From Leptolyngbyaceae cyanobacterium CSU_1_3 (GTDB lineage Bacteria; Cyanobacteriota; Cyanobacteriia; Leptolyngbyales; Leptolyngbyaceae): a stretch of 51,761 bases of DNA. Both the position numbers and the translations under genes were made by a program. The notes under the pieces were generated by a model. That model worked only from the letters and a program-made list of their open reading frames with translations, did not search any database and was not told the DNA's origin. The DNA is taken from positions 1 to 51,761 of the forward strand of contig JAAUOZ010000010.1 in the NCBI GenBank assembly GCA_012034655.1, written 5' to 3'. Positions within the stretch are counted from its first letter, which is position 1. Each line of letters begins with the position of its first letter. Positions 16,716-26,943 of this stretch are shown piece after piece.

Positions 16716-18206
16716 CTACAAGTTGCCAAATCCTTTTTTCTTTTTGTCTTTGTTTTTCTTCTTTTTGTTGGGGTTGCCTGCGCCGCTAGGGTAGCCTCGC
16801 CACCCAGGAGGAGGAGCCTGCCCGTAGGGGTTGCCGCCGCCCATTCCTGGCATTCCACCCATTCCTGGCATTCCACCCATTCCTGGCATTCCGCCCATTC
16901 CGGGAAAGTTGCCCTGACCCATCTGCTGCATCATGGTTCGCATCTTTTGAAAGTTGCTCACCAAGTCGCTGACATCTTTCTCGATAAAGCCAGACCCTCT
17001 GGCCACGCGGCGGCGACGGCTTGGAGAACTGGCCAACAGATCGGGATCTTTGCGCTCTTGAATGGTCATCGAGCCAATCATGGCCTCTGCTTTTTTGAGT
17101 TGCGTTTCGCCCTGCTGGAGTTGTTCGCTACTCAGTTTGTTCATACCGGGAATCATCTTGAGAACGCCGCCCAGAGAACCCAGATTTTTGAGCAGACGAG
17201 TCTGTTTGAGGAAGTCGGTAAAGTCAAATTTTGCGGACAGGATTTTCTCCTGCATCTTCTCGGCTTCGGCAAAATCGACTTCTTCGCGGGCCTTCTCGAC
17301 TAAAGTGAGCACGTCACCCATGCCGAGAATGCGCGATGCCATGCGATCGGGGTAGAACGGCTGTAGGGCATCCACCTTTTCGCCCACGCCAATGAACTTG
17401 ATCGGCTGACCAGAGATGCGTCTCACACAGAGCGCTGCTCCGCCACGAGTGTCGCCATCTAGCTTGGTGAGAATTGCGCCTGTGATGCCGATTTGCTCGT
17501 GGAAGGTGCGCGTCAGATTGGCAGCTTCTTGCCCCGTCATCGCGTCTACGACAAGCAGTGTTTCGTGGGGTTGAATGGTTGCCTTGATTTGGGCGAGTTC
17601 GCCCATCATCTCTTGGTCAATTTGCAGCCGACCTGCCGTATCGACGATCACCACATCAAAGCCTTCTGCTTTGGCGCGTTCGACCCCTTGCCGGGCAATC
17701 TCGACGGGGTTGGCATCTTTGCCAAGCTCAAAGACGGGGATATTAATTTGCTTGCCTAATGCGACTAGCTGATCGATCGCGGCGGGTCGATATACGTCTG
17801 TCGCTACCAATAGTGTTTTGCGTTCTCCTTTGCGAAGATGGAGGGCAAGTTTGGCGCTGGCGGTGGTTTTTCCGGTTCCTTGCAGACCGGCCATGAGCAC
17901 GATCGTCGGTTTGGTCTCTGCCTCCGCAAGCGGGACGTTGGCTTCACCCATCACCTGGACGAGTTCGTTGTAGACGATTTCGATGAACTGTTGATCGGGG
18001 CGAATTCCTGAGATTACCTCTGCGCCCAATGCCTTTTGCTCAACCTCAGCCACAAAGTCTTTGACGACTTGCAGGTTGACATCGGCTTCTAGCAAAGCGC
18101 GACGCACTTCTCGCAGAGCATCTTTGACATTCGATTCTGAGATTTTGTCTTGACCCCGGATCTTTGTCCAGGCTTGTTCTAGGCGTTCGGCAAGAGCGTC
18201 AAACAT
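16716..18206 (-). CDS. ffh: Signal recognition particle GTPase Ffh (SRP54)
   Basis: The protein has 496 residues. The N domain is at ~1-90. The G domain has GLQGTGKTT at 107-115, then VDTAGRLQID, and TKLDGDTRGGAAL. The M domain (KMIPGMNKL, then a Met-rich region FQKMRTMMQQMGQGNFPGM) binds 4.5S RNA and signal peptides. The C-terminus is extended by GMGGMP repeats and a very basic lysine tail (KKKKNKDKKKKGF). Ffh targets nascent membrane proteins to FtsY and the translocon. It heads the ffh-rpsP-khpA-phoH block on the minus strand. Confidence 0.97.
   Translation of the reverse strand: MFDALAERLEQAWTKIRGQDKISESNVKDALREVRRALLEADVNLQVVKDFVAEVEQKALGAEVISGIRPDQQFIEIVYNELVQVMGEANVPLAEAETKPTIVLMAGLQGTGKTTASAKLALHLRKGERKTLLVATDVYRPAAIDQLVALGKQINIPVFELGKDANPVEIARQGVERAKAEGFDVVIVDTAGRLQIDQEMMGELAQIKATIQPHETLLVVDAMTGQEAANLTRTFHEQIGITGAILTKLDGDTRGGAALCVRRISGQPIKFIGVGEKVDALQPFYPDRMASRILGMGDVLTLVEKAREEVDFAEAEKMQEKILSAKFDFTDFLKQTRLLKNLGSLGGVLKMIPGMNKLSSEQLQQGETQLKKAEAMIGSMTIQERKDPDLLASSPSRRRRVARGSGFIEKDVSDLVSNFQKMRTMMQQMGQGNFPGMGGMPGMGGMPGMGGMPGMGGGNPYGQAPPPGWRGYPSGAGNPNKKKKNKDKKKKGFGNL
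16840..16904 (-). repeat. 18-bp tandem repeat in ffh (Gly-Met-Gly-Gly-Met-Pro)
   Basis: The plus-strand unit CCCATTCCTGGCATTCCA occurs three times in a row (16840, 16858, 16876; the last with one change), followed by a partial copy. It encodes the in-frame GMGGMP repeats of the Ffh C-terminal tail. Confidence 0.9.
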
Positions 18207-18432
18207 AATTCAAAGTTGCCAACGATCGGCTTTATTCAATGGACTTTATGGGAGTGGAAATGGCTGAAGCAAGCGGGGAGAATGCTTCTCTAATCAGATT
18301 AGCGTGTTCTGCCCGATCGCTGCCGAAACTTAGAGGATGTTTGAGTATCCTATGTTAATAACCGGGATGCCTGTCGGAGAGGGTAAGGCTTGTGGATTAA
18401 ATAATTTCGGAAAGCAATATCAGGATTTATCT

Positions 18433-19640
18433 ATGACCACGATAAGCCGCGACGTGATGACTCAGATTCAAGTCTTCAATCAGGGACGGAAGCCAGAATT
18501 GCTCAAGCTCAAATATCAAGCGATGGCAACGAATGCCTTTGTTTTTTTGCGCGGCAGTTGTCATCTGTTTTATGAAGATTTGCCGACAGATTCTCGACTT
18601 GATGCAGCGCCTCATACCTGGATTTGTGGCGATCTGCATTTGCAAAATTTTGGCAGCTACAAGGGCGACGATCGCCTCGTCTATTTTGACATCAACGACT
18701 TTGACGAAGCGGCTCTAGCCCCCTGCACCTGGGACGTGGCCCGCTTTTTGACTAGCGTTCTTGTGGCGGCCCACACCCTAAACGTGAATGACGAAGAAGC
18801 CACGGGACTCTGTGAACATTTTCTCGAAAGCTACACCACTGCCCTCCTAGCCGGCAAAGATCGCACCATTCACCACGAAACGGCCAAAGGATTGGTTGCA
18901 GACTTGCTAAACAGCCTAAAGCTCCGCGATCGCAAAGCCTTTTTGGACGATCGCACCGAGCTAAAAGGCAAACAGCGCATTCTGAAGCTCAACCCACAAA
19001 AAGTCACTCCCCTCTCTGAGGAGGAGCGATCGCAGGTGACATCGTTGATCGAAACCTGGGCAGAAACCCAAAAAATCCCAAGTTTTTCAAAGTTTTGGAC
19101 ATGGCTCAACGCATAGCGGGGACGGGCAGTTTGGGACTCGATCGCTACATTATTTTGGTCGAAGGAGATGGCTCTCCCCACAAAAATTATTTGCTCGATC
19201 TCAAAGCCGCTCGATCGTCGTCGCTCTATCCTCATCTGCCCATTCCCCAGCCCGACTGGATCAGTGAAGCAGACCGGATTACCAGTATCCAGTATCGGTT
19301 TCAAGAGTCGCCGCCAGCGTTGCTTAACCCCTTGCAGCTAGGGGGCAAATCCTATGTGCTGCGAGAACTTCAGCCGACTGCCGATCGCGTCGATCTCCAC
19401 GCCTGGAATGGCAAAATCAAGCGTCTCCAGCGCGTGATCCAAATGATGGCAGAGGTCACGGCTTGGGGGCAGTTGCGTAGCGGCGGACGGCAGGGATCAG
19501 CGATCGCCGATGAGCTAATTGCTTTTGCAAAAGATGCCTCAAATTGGCACACTTCCCTTTTGGAATACGTCCACACTTACGCGGCTCAAGTAGAAGCCGA
19601 CTATCTAATTTTTCAAGCAGCCGTTGGGGGAGAAGGGTGA
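18433..19640 (+). CDS. DUF2252 family protein (one-base frameshift near 19075)
   Basis: The first frame (to 19116) has YQAMATNAFVFLRGSCHLFY, then TWICGDLHLQNFGSYKGDD and LVYFDINDFDEAALAPCTWD. This GDLHxxNF plus DFDE pattern is that of DUF2252, an aminoglycoside-phosphotransferase/kinase-like fold. The second frame (19095-19640) continues with MAQRIAGTGSLGLDRYIIL. The A6 run at 19070-19075 is the likely site: one extra A joins the two as KFFKVLDMAQRIAG. The ATG at 18433 has AGGA 7 bases upstream and starts close to the family's own start; the frame is open back to 18337. The substrate is unknown. Confidence 0.85.
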
Positions 19641-19694
19641 AATAGAGTAGTAAATTTTGTACAGAATTCGCGGGCATTTCACCCCTTCCGCCTC

Positions 19695-22329
19695 ATGTGG
19701 CAACTTCTTTCCTATTCCTTCCCGCGTCGCCTCCAACCCAAGCAGTTGGCAATTTTTGAAGCCTGCCTAATTGGTCTGGTCTCCGGTTTGGCAGCCGTTT
19801 TGCTCAAGCAAGGAGTCGCCTGGATTAGTGGCTGGCGCTTGCAGGTTGCTTACCAGCATCCCGCTTGGTTTGTGTTGCCGATCGTCGGTCTTGTCGGCAG
19901 CCTCCTAGCCGGATTGCTCATCGAACGCGCTGCCCCTGAAGCCGCCGGAAGTGGCATTCCTCAGGTTAAGGCAGCTTTGGGCCATGTGCCGATCGCCCTC
20001 AATGCACGGGTTGCGATCGTCAAACTCATCAGCACCCTTCTTTCGCTCGGCTCAGGACTGACCTTGGGACGACAGGGCCCCACCGTGCAAATTGGAGCAG
20101 CGATCGCTTCCCAACTGAGCGCTTGGGTTCCCACGTCTCCCGATCATCGGCGACAACTGATGGCCGCCGGAGCCGCTGCCGGGTTGGCAGCCGGGTTTAA
20201 TGCGCCGATCGCGGGGGTGTTGTTTGTCGTTGAAGAATTGCTCCAAGATGTATCAGGGCTGACTTTGGGAACTGCCATTTTGGCCTCATTTGTGGGGGGC
20301 GGTGGTTTCTCGATTGCTAGGTGGGCAGGGGCTAAATGGCAGCCCAAATTGGCTGGGCGACTATACAAATTTTACAGCCGGGGAAATTCCCCTACTCATG
20401 GTATTGGGCGTTTTGGCGGGGTTGCTGGGGGCGCTCTTTAGTCGGGGAATTCTCCTCAGTTTGGCATTCAATCGGCGAATGCTGCGCTTTGGGTTGCCCT
20501 TGAGAATGGCTTGGGCGGGGCTGATTTCTGGCTTGCTAGTAGCCCTGTTGCCCGCAGCCCTGCGAGACACTGCCAGCCTGCAAGAAGTTTGGCTGACCAG
20601 TGACCTCGGTTGGGCGATGACCGCCGTTCTTTTTGTGACAAAATTTTTGCTGACTCTAGTTGCCTGTGGGTCAGGTGCGCCCGGCGGACTGTTTGCCCCT
20701 TCGCTGATTCTTGGCTCGGCGCTAGGGTTGCTAGTCAGCACGGCGGCTCTGGCGTTGCAAAATGCGTCTGGGCTTCCCCTAGGGCTAGATGGGAGCGATG
20801 GATTGGTGACAACCTGCGCCCTAGCAGGAATGGGAGCATTCTTTAGTGCTGTGACGAGAGGGCCGATTACGGCGATCGTGATTGTCTTTGAGATGACGGC
20901 CGACTTCAATCTTGTGTTGCCCTTGATGATTGGGTCGGTGATCGCCTATCTGGTGGCAGAAAGTATCTACAGTGGCTCGATCTACAAGCATTTGCTGGCG
21001 TGGAATGGGATTGAATTGCAAAAAACGGGCGCGATCGACACGCGGCTTTCTGGGCTGACGGCTGCCGATATTATGCAAAGCCGCGTCGAAACGCTATCTA
21101 GCCAAATTAGCCTAGATGAAGCAATCCAAGCATTTTCACGATCACACCATCGAGGCTTTCCGGTTGTGGAAGCGGGCAAACTGGTGGGCATTGTCACCCA
21201 AACCGACCTCGCCAATAATAGTGGAGAATGCCACTTCGCCAGAGATCAACCCCTCAGCAGCGTTATGACTCCGCAACCTGTGACGGTCAACCCGACTGAT
21301 CCGCTGACGCAGGTGCTGCATTTGCTCAATCGCTATAAAATCAGTCGGCTCCCCGTGGTCGATCGCCGCAAACTAGTGGGCATCATCACCCGCGCCGACA
21401 TCATTCGCGCAGAATCTGACCAACTGAGTGGCAAAACTGCCCAGGTGGGGCCGCAGCCCGAACCGTCCTATGTGGTGTATCAGACTCGCTCGCCTGCGGT
21501 GGGTCGAGGGCGCTTGCTGGTTCCGATCGCCAATCCCCAAACCGCAGAGGCGCTTTTGCAAATGGCCGCTGTAATTGCCCACGATCGCGACTACGAACTG
21601 GAATGTCTGCAAGTGATTCTAGTGCCTCGCTACCAGTCTCCTGCCGAAACCTCTGTCTCAACGACCCTCAGTCGTCGCCTACTCAAACATGCCACCCGTC
21701 TCGGCGAAAAATGGAATGTCCCCGTCCACACGGAGGTTCGAGTTACCCACGACATCGCCTACACGTTGCTAGAAGTTCTGAAAGAACGCCATATCGACCT
21801 GATCGTCATGGGCTGGAAGGGTGAAACAACCACCCCTGGCCGCGTCTTTGGCAACGTGGTTGATACGATCATTCGGCAGGCCAGTTGTGACGTGGTTTTG
21901 GTGAAGTTTGCCGATGCCCCTGATGCCGTGCCGCACTTCGATCGTTGGCTGATTCCGACCGCAGGCGGCCCCAACGCTCGTCAGGCTATTCGCTTTCTCC
22001 CTGCCTTCACCCAACTCGCCACCCGACCCGAAATTTTTCTGTGCCAGGTTCATTCTCCCCAACACAATCTGCCCGATGCCTCCGCCCTCGACGAAGCGAT
22101 GACCTATCTGGGTAAGCGGTTAGACTGCCCCGTGGCGCTGACTTCTCTCTGTGCTAGCTCGGTTTCTGAAGCGGTGATCGATCTAGCCCAAAAGGATCAG
22201 TGTGATGTGATTGTGCTGGGGGCAACCCGCGAAGGACTGCTCCAACAGGTGATCTACGGCAACATTCCCGAAGAGATTGCGCGACGCTGTGGCTGCACGG
22301 TGATTTTGGTTCGGGGGGCGATCGTCTAG
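19695..22329 (+). CDS. ClC chloride channel/transporter fused to two CBS and two UspA domains (frameshift near 20350)
   Basis: The ClC core has GSGIPQVKAAL, GRQGPTVQIGA and APGGLFAPSLILGSALG, the three ion-selectivity segments. Then come two CBS domains (LTAADIMQSRVETLSSQISL; SSVMTPQPVTVNPTD) and two universal-stress (Usp) domains (LLVPIANPQTAEALLQ; WLIPTAGGPNARQAIRF, each with a GxVxxxI-like end). The first frame stops at 20441, and the second, already open from 20290, carries on with NFTAGEIPLLMVLGVLAGLL. An extra base (or two missing) around 20340-20365 explains the break. The gating glutamate of GREGP is Gln here. The protein is in the membrane, with CBS/Usp parts in the cytosol probably sensing nucleotides. 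Confidence 0.88.
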
Positions 22330-22602
22330 GCAGACACTGTTAAATTCGCTGGCGCTGCTGAAGGAACGTGTTTAAAAACCCTCTGGCTACGATTGCGTCC
22401 CTAGATTCTGCAACGCCATTCGCTGACTTTGAAAGCCGGGCTAAAGCCAGATTTTAGAGAATTGCTGATCTCGATCGCCCTCTGTTACTGTGCTGGTCAA
22501 GCTCGATACATTTTTCGGCAGATCGATCGCGTTTAGTGAAAGAATCGCCCTCCTTGTTTGTTTCTACACACGCTAACCAGTCCGAATTAGAGAAAATAAT
22601 CC
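22330..22602. other. Intergenic region before the BMP lipoprotein gene
   Basis: About 270 bp of low coding potential with HIP1-like CGATCG motifs. It should hold the promoter of the nucleoside-transport gene. I see no riboswitch-like structure or repeat. Confidence 0.4.
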
Positions 22603-23870
22603 ATGAATTTTAAGGGTTTGAATTTTGTGAAAACGATGAGTCAGCCTGTAAAGCGGGCTGTTCCTGGGGTGGCATTGGGGCTACTGCTGGGAGCCTGCGC
22701 CAGCACGACGAATGCACCCACTGCTAGCTCTCCCACGGCGGCGGGGTCTCGGCAGCCGGAGGAAGCTTCATGGTGGGCATGGTGTTGGTGGGCCCCAAGC
22801 AAGATGGAGGCTGGAACCAATCGCACTTTGAAGGCATTGAAGGCGCGCTCAAAACCTTGCCAGGAACCACCCTAGAGTATGTCGATAAAGTCAACCCTGG
22901 CGATCGTCCCAATGTCAAAGGGTCTCAGGTTGCTGACGACCTGATTGCAAAAGGGGCAAAACTAGTCATCTTCAATTCCGATGACTACAAAGACGATGCC
23001 CTCGAAACCGCCAAAAAACATCCCAATGTCAAGGTGATCCACGCCTCTGGCGACTACGCCTGGAAGGAGGGCAAAAACTTCAAAAACCAGCCCAACCTCA
23101 GCAACATCATGGGCAAAATGGAGTACGGCAAAATGATCGCAGGCTGTGCGGCGGCTCTGGGAACCGAAACTGGCAAAATCGGCTACCTCGGCCCCCTGAT
23201 CAACGATGAAACCCGTCGCTATGTCTCCTCTGCCTTTTTGGGCGCAAAATATTGCTGGGAAAACTACCGCAAAAAGCCCGTCGCCGATCTAGATTTCAAA
23301 GTCACCTGGATTGGCTTTTGGTTCAACATTCCGGGTAAAACCCTTGACCCGACGAAGGTCGCCGATGATTTCTACAACGGTGGCTTTGATGTCGTGATGA
23401 GTGGCATCGACACCCCCGAAGCAGCCGTGCAGGGTAAAAAGGCCGCCGAGGCTGGCAAGAAGGTGAAATATACTCACTATGATCTGGCATCGGGCTGCGA
23501 TTTGGCTCCTGCAATTTGCTTGGGTGTGCCGTTCTACAATTGGGCTTCTCCCTATGCTGACGCGATCAAGCGGGCGATCGATGGCAAATATACAAGCGAA
23601 TTTGTCTGGTCGGGCCCCAACTGGCAAGACATCCGCAATCCGGGAACCAATATGATCGGGTTCAATCCGGGGATGGCTCTAGGCGCAGACAATCAGAAGT
23701 TTATCGATCAGTTTGTCAAAGGACTGGGTGATGGCAGCATCGATCCCTTGAAGGGGCCGATCAACTTTCAAGATGGGACTCCTTTTTTGAAGGCAGGCGA
23801 AAAAGCGACGGATCAGCAAATTTGGTATTTGCCACAACTGCTAGCAGGCATGGAAGGGCCCAGTAAGTAG
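22603..23870 (+). CDS. BMP family ABC transporter substrate-binding lipoprotein (frameshift at 22743-22746)
   Basis: The first frame gives a lipoprotein signal ending LLLGAC (lipobox) and a Ser/Thr linker. The mature domain is in another frame: MVGMVLVGPKQDGGWNQSHF, GAKLVIFNSDDYKDD, NPNV-like HPNVKVIHASG, and VMSGIDTPEAAVQGKKAAEA. This is the PBP1_BmpA/purine nucleoside-binding family. Adding one G to GGGG at 22743-22746 makes one protein reading GVSAAGGSFMVGMV. It binds nucleosides or a related ligand outside the membrane. The double ABC ATPase begins 158 bp downstream. The start may be the ATG at 22636. Confidence 0.88.
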
Positions 23871-24028
23871 AATGCTAAATCAATCAGTTGTGAGTTGAAA
23901 GTTAGAATAGAACCTTGGCGATAAAGTTAACTACTGAGCGATCGCAAATAGAATTCTATAAAACACTAGAGGCTCACAACTGAGATCGCTGAAACCTCAA
24001 GCTTCACACCAAAAATATCTGCAACCGC

Positions 24029-25537
24029 ATGAAGGTCGAACTCCAACACATCTGCAAACGCTTCGGAAGTGTTCAGGCAAACGATGATCTGTCGCTGACT
24101 GTTACTGCTGGTACAATTCACGGATTGCTGGGCGAAAACGGAGCCGGAAAAAGTACGCTGGTGAAGGTTTTGAGTGGGTTCATCAGTCGCGATTCGGGGA
24201 GGGTTTTGCTCGACGATCGCCCAGTCGAAATCCAAACCCCCGCAGACGCGATCGCCATTGGCATCGGCATGTTGCACCAAGACCCCTTAGACTTTCCCCC
24301 GCTCTCGGTGTTAGATAACTTCATGCTGGGTAAGCCAGGTGGCGGTTTTCTCGATCGGCGGCGATCGCGGCGAGACCTTCTACACCGAGCCGTGCAGCTA
24401 AACTTTAACCTCAACCCCGATGAAATTGTCGGCAACCTCACCGTTGGCGAACGCCAACAATTAGAAATTTTGCGCCTGCTCTCCTTGGGAGCCAAAACGC
24501 TGATCTTAGACGAGCCGACCACGGGAATTTCTGCCTCCCAAAAGACTGCCCTCTTTGAGGCAATGAAGCAGTTGGCAAAGGCGGGCAAATCGGTCATTTT
24601 TGTCTCCCACAAGCTCGAAGATGTAGAAGAATTGTGCGATCGAGCCACCGTTCTGCGACAGGGCAAGCTGATGGGCAATGCCAAAATTCCCTGCCCTGAT
24701 GCGGTGCTGATCGATCTAATGTTTGGCCGCAAACTCGCCCCACCCCTGAAGCCAGAAACACGCCAGCCACGGGTATCGCTCCACCTCGAAGCCGTCACTG
24801 TTTCCAACGATCGTATCACCCTCAAGTTGGGCAACCTCGCCGTTTACCGGGGCGAAGTGATTGGCTTAGCCGGACTCGAAGGCAGTGGGCAACAGCAGCT
24901 ACTCCTGCTGTGTGCAGGGTTGCTCAGAGCGTCGATCGGGCGAGTGATCATCGAAGACTTAGACATGACCCACAAACCCTACCGCGACTATTTGCAGCAG
25001 GGGATTGGCTACTTCCCCGCCGATCGGCTCAAAGAAGGATTGGTCTCCGGCCTGTCAATTCACGACCATGTGGCCCTTCGCACCCCCTCTCGCAGCCCGT
25101 TTGTAGACTGGAAAGACACCCTCAAGCAGACCATTCAGGCGATCGCCACCTTCAATATTCGCGGTAAACCCAATACGCGAGTCGAGCGGCTTTCCGGCGG
25201 CAACCAGCAGCGCACCCAGCTTGCCCTGCTCCCCGTTCCTTTAAATCTTTTGCTCATGGAACACCCCACCCGTGGATTAGACATCGAATCTGTGCTATGG
25301 GTTTGGCAGCAGTTGATCGCCCGATGTCAGGGCGGCACTACCCTTCTGTTTATGTCTTCTGATCTAGATGAGATTATGCAATATAGCGATCGAGTCATCG
25401 TTTTCAGTGGGGGCCGCTCTTCCGAGCCGATCGCCGTCTCTGACCTGACCGTCGATCGGCTTGGGCAACTGATCGGAGGCAGGCTAGAACGGGCGACCCT
25501 GCATCCAGAAGTCGCCAATCTTGAGCAAGCTAGCTAA
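24029..25537 (+). CDS. Double-domain ABC transporter ATPase of the nucleoside/sugar uptake type
   Basis: The protein has 502 residues with two ABC domains. In domain 1, Walker A is LLGENGAGKSTLVKVL, the signature is LTVGERQQLEIL and Walker B is LILDEPTTGI. In domain 2, Walker A is degenerate (GLAGLEGSGQQQLLLL), while the signature LSGGNQQRTQLAL and the Walker B-like LLLMEHPTRGLDIES are present. This is the YufO/NupO/RbsA-type plan that pairs with BMP-type binding proteins. No permease gene is found downstream: the next gene, the serpin, is on the opposite strand. The permeases must lie elsewhere. It energises import at the cytoplasmic face. With the upstream BMP lipoprotein it is likely a nucleoside importer. 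Confidence 0.92.
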   Translation: MKVELQHICKRFGSVQANDDLSLTVTAGTIHGLLGENGAGKSTLVKVLSGFISRDSGRVLLDDRPVEIQTPADAIAIGIGMLHQDPLDFPPLSVLDNFMLGKPGGGFLDRRRSRRDLLHRAVQLNFNLNPDEIVGNLTVGERQQLEILRLLSLGAKTLILDEPTTGISASQKTALFEAMKQLAKAGKSVIFVSHKLEDVEELCDRATVLRQGKLMGNAKIPCPDAVLIDLMFGRKLAPPLKPETRQPRVSLHLEAVTVSNDRITLKLGNLAVYRGEVIGLAGLEGSGQQQLLLLCAGLLRASIGRVIIEDLDMTHKPYRDYLQQGIGYFPADRLKEGLVSGLSIHDHVALRTPSRSPFVDWKDTLKQTIQAIATFNIRGKPNTRVERLSGGNQQRTQLALLPVPLNLLLMEHPTRGLDIESVLWVWQQLIARCQGGTTLLFMSSDLDEIMQYSDRVIVFSGGRSSEPIAVSDLTVDRLGQLIGGRLERATLHPEVANLEQAS

Positions 25538-25557
25538 CAATCGCCTCCTCACGACTT

Positions 25558-26822
25558 CTATTGAGGATTGACGATCGCACCCATAAACAAAACTGAACCC
25601 GTCTTATTGTCTCGAATCGCACAGAAAAACGGTCGATCGACCGTCATCTCGAAAGGGATGTTGTCGATTTGCACAGAGGTCGCCCGAATGCCAACCGATG
25701 TGACAGCCGCCGCTTCTGTGCCTTCTTCATTCACCTCAACAAAGGTTTTGTGCTTCACTTCGTCGATGCTGAGAGGCTCACGGCTGAGATTAGAAAAATT
25801 GGCCTTTTGGCGATCGAAGGCCTCACCCATCCCCAAAGCAGCCAGCGATCGCTTGAGTTGAATTTCATACTCCAACTTAAAGCGAGGAATCTGCACCAAC
25901 CCCTCTCGCTTGCCAAATTTCTTCATCCAGGTTTGCCAGTTCTCAGTCGTCAGTGTTTTCGAGAAGGCTGACAAATCAGAGTCTTTTTGGGCAGAAAAAT
26001 ATATAAACTGGTGCGACCTTTACCATAGGGCAGACTCACCGCTTGAAACTGATCGGTCTCGGCATAGCGAAATTCGCTTCGCTGTTGCATCATTGGATGC
26101 TGTTTTTGGCTACCATCCGTCAAAAAGAAGGGACGATCGCGGGTTAGTTTTTTGTCAAATTCAGCCGTCCATTGCCCCTTGAAGTAGATGGCATTGATGA
26201 GAAACATCACTTGTTCGGGGTTGATTTCATCCACAATTTTGCTGATTTTGCCGCGAGTGCTGCTGTTGACCCAGGCATTGATTTCTTGGGGGGCAGAGGG
26301 GCTGCCAAAATCTAGAGTCGTCACCTTGGCGTTATACGACTTCTTGTTTTGCTCAATAAAGCTGGCGTTGAAGTCAATGTTCTGCTTTGCCCAGAGAGAA
26401 TTGGCGATCGTCAACTGCACTTTTGGATCGCTCTGCTCTAAACTTGCCTGCAAATCAGCATTGGCTTGATTGACTTCTGCCAGGGTCAACCCCTTTAGCT
26501 GGAGCGCATTAGCCATGGCTTGTTGGGTGCTGCCCTCTGCGCCGTTGTAGGTCATCGAGAGGGCGATCGCGACGCTCGACGGTGACACAAACACATTCTT
26601 TTTGCTATCTTGCTTCAAAATTTCGGAAAATAGCTTAAAGCCAAATCGCGTGTTTGCCGCAACGAGTTTGGGGTTTACCACAGGTTTAGGTTTGGTTGGT
26701 TTGGCAACCGTAGGTGGAGTGGGAGATTTTGCGACCCGATCGGGGCTAGCCACACTCGAACAACTGACAGAACTGAGCGTCACGATCGCTGCCAAGAGGG
26801 CGATTCCAAGTCTGGTTAACAT
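25558..26822 (-). CDS. Serpin-family protease inhibitor lipoprotein (frameshift at 25984-25988)
   Basis: The upstream frame has a lipoprotein-like signal (LLAAIVTLSSVSC) and the serpin start (GFKLFSEILK; NVFVSPSSVAIALSMTYNGA). After FLPKK it loses frame. One T added to the T5 run at 25984-25988 joins it to LSAFSKTLTTENW and the C-terminal part. The hinge reads EVNEEGTEAAAVTS, the small-residue pattern of inhibitory serpins, and the end is the usual FMGAIVNP. Counted against antitrypsin, P1 is near the Thr of IRATS. The start is the ATG at 26820-26822 (a GTG at 26858 is possible). It lies 85 bp downstream of a secreted subtilase on the same strand. Confidence 0.85.
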
Positions 26823-26943
26823 AAGGAGAGATGGTGGATGAGGGGTTGGTTGCGCCACGCTGCGCGAGACGGAGGAGGGATGATGACTAGATCTCCCTTC
26901 TTTTCGCTACACTAAGCGATCGCTGCGTTCCAGTTTGGGTCGG

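Noticed and set aside
20361-20909. Minus-strand 182-codon frame opposite the ClC gene
   Set aside because: It lies wholly inside a conserved ClC membrane region and shows only biased composition; shadow.
22603-22875. Programmed frameshifting as the explanation for the split genes
   Set aside because: No conserved slippery heptamer plus downstream structure was seen, and too many unrelated genes are affected; homopolymer errors explain them better.
24118-24834. Minus-strand open frame of 238 codons opposite the ABC ATPase
   Set aside because: It mirrors the ABC ATPase coding phase, is Arg/Ser-rich with no domain, and has no ribosome site; it is a shadow of the real gene.
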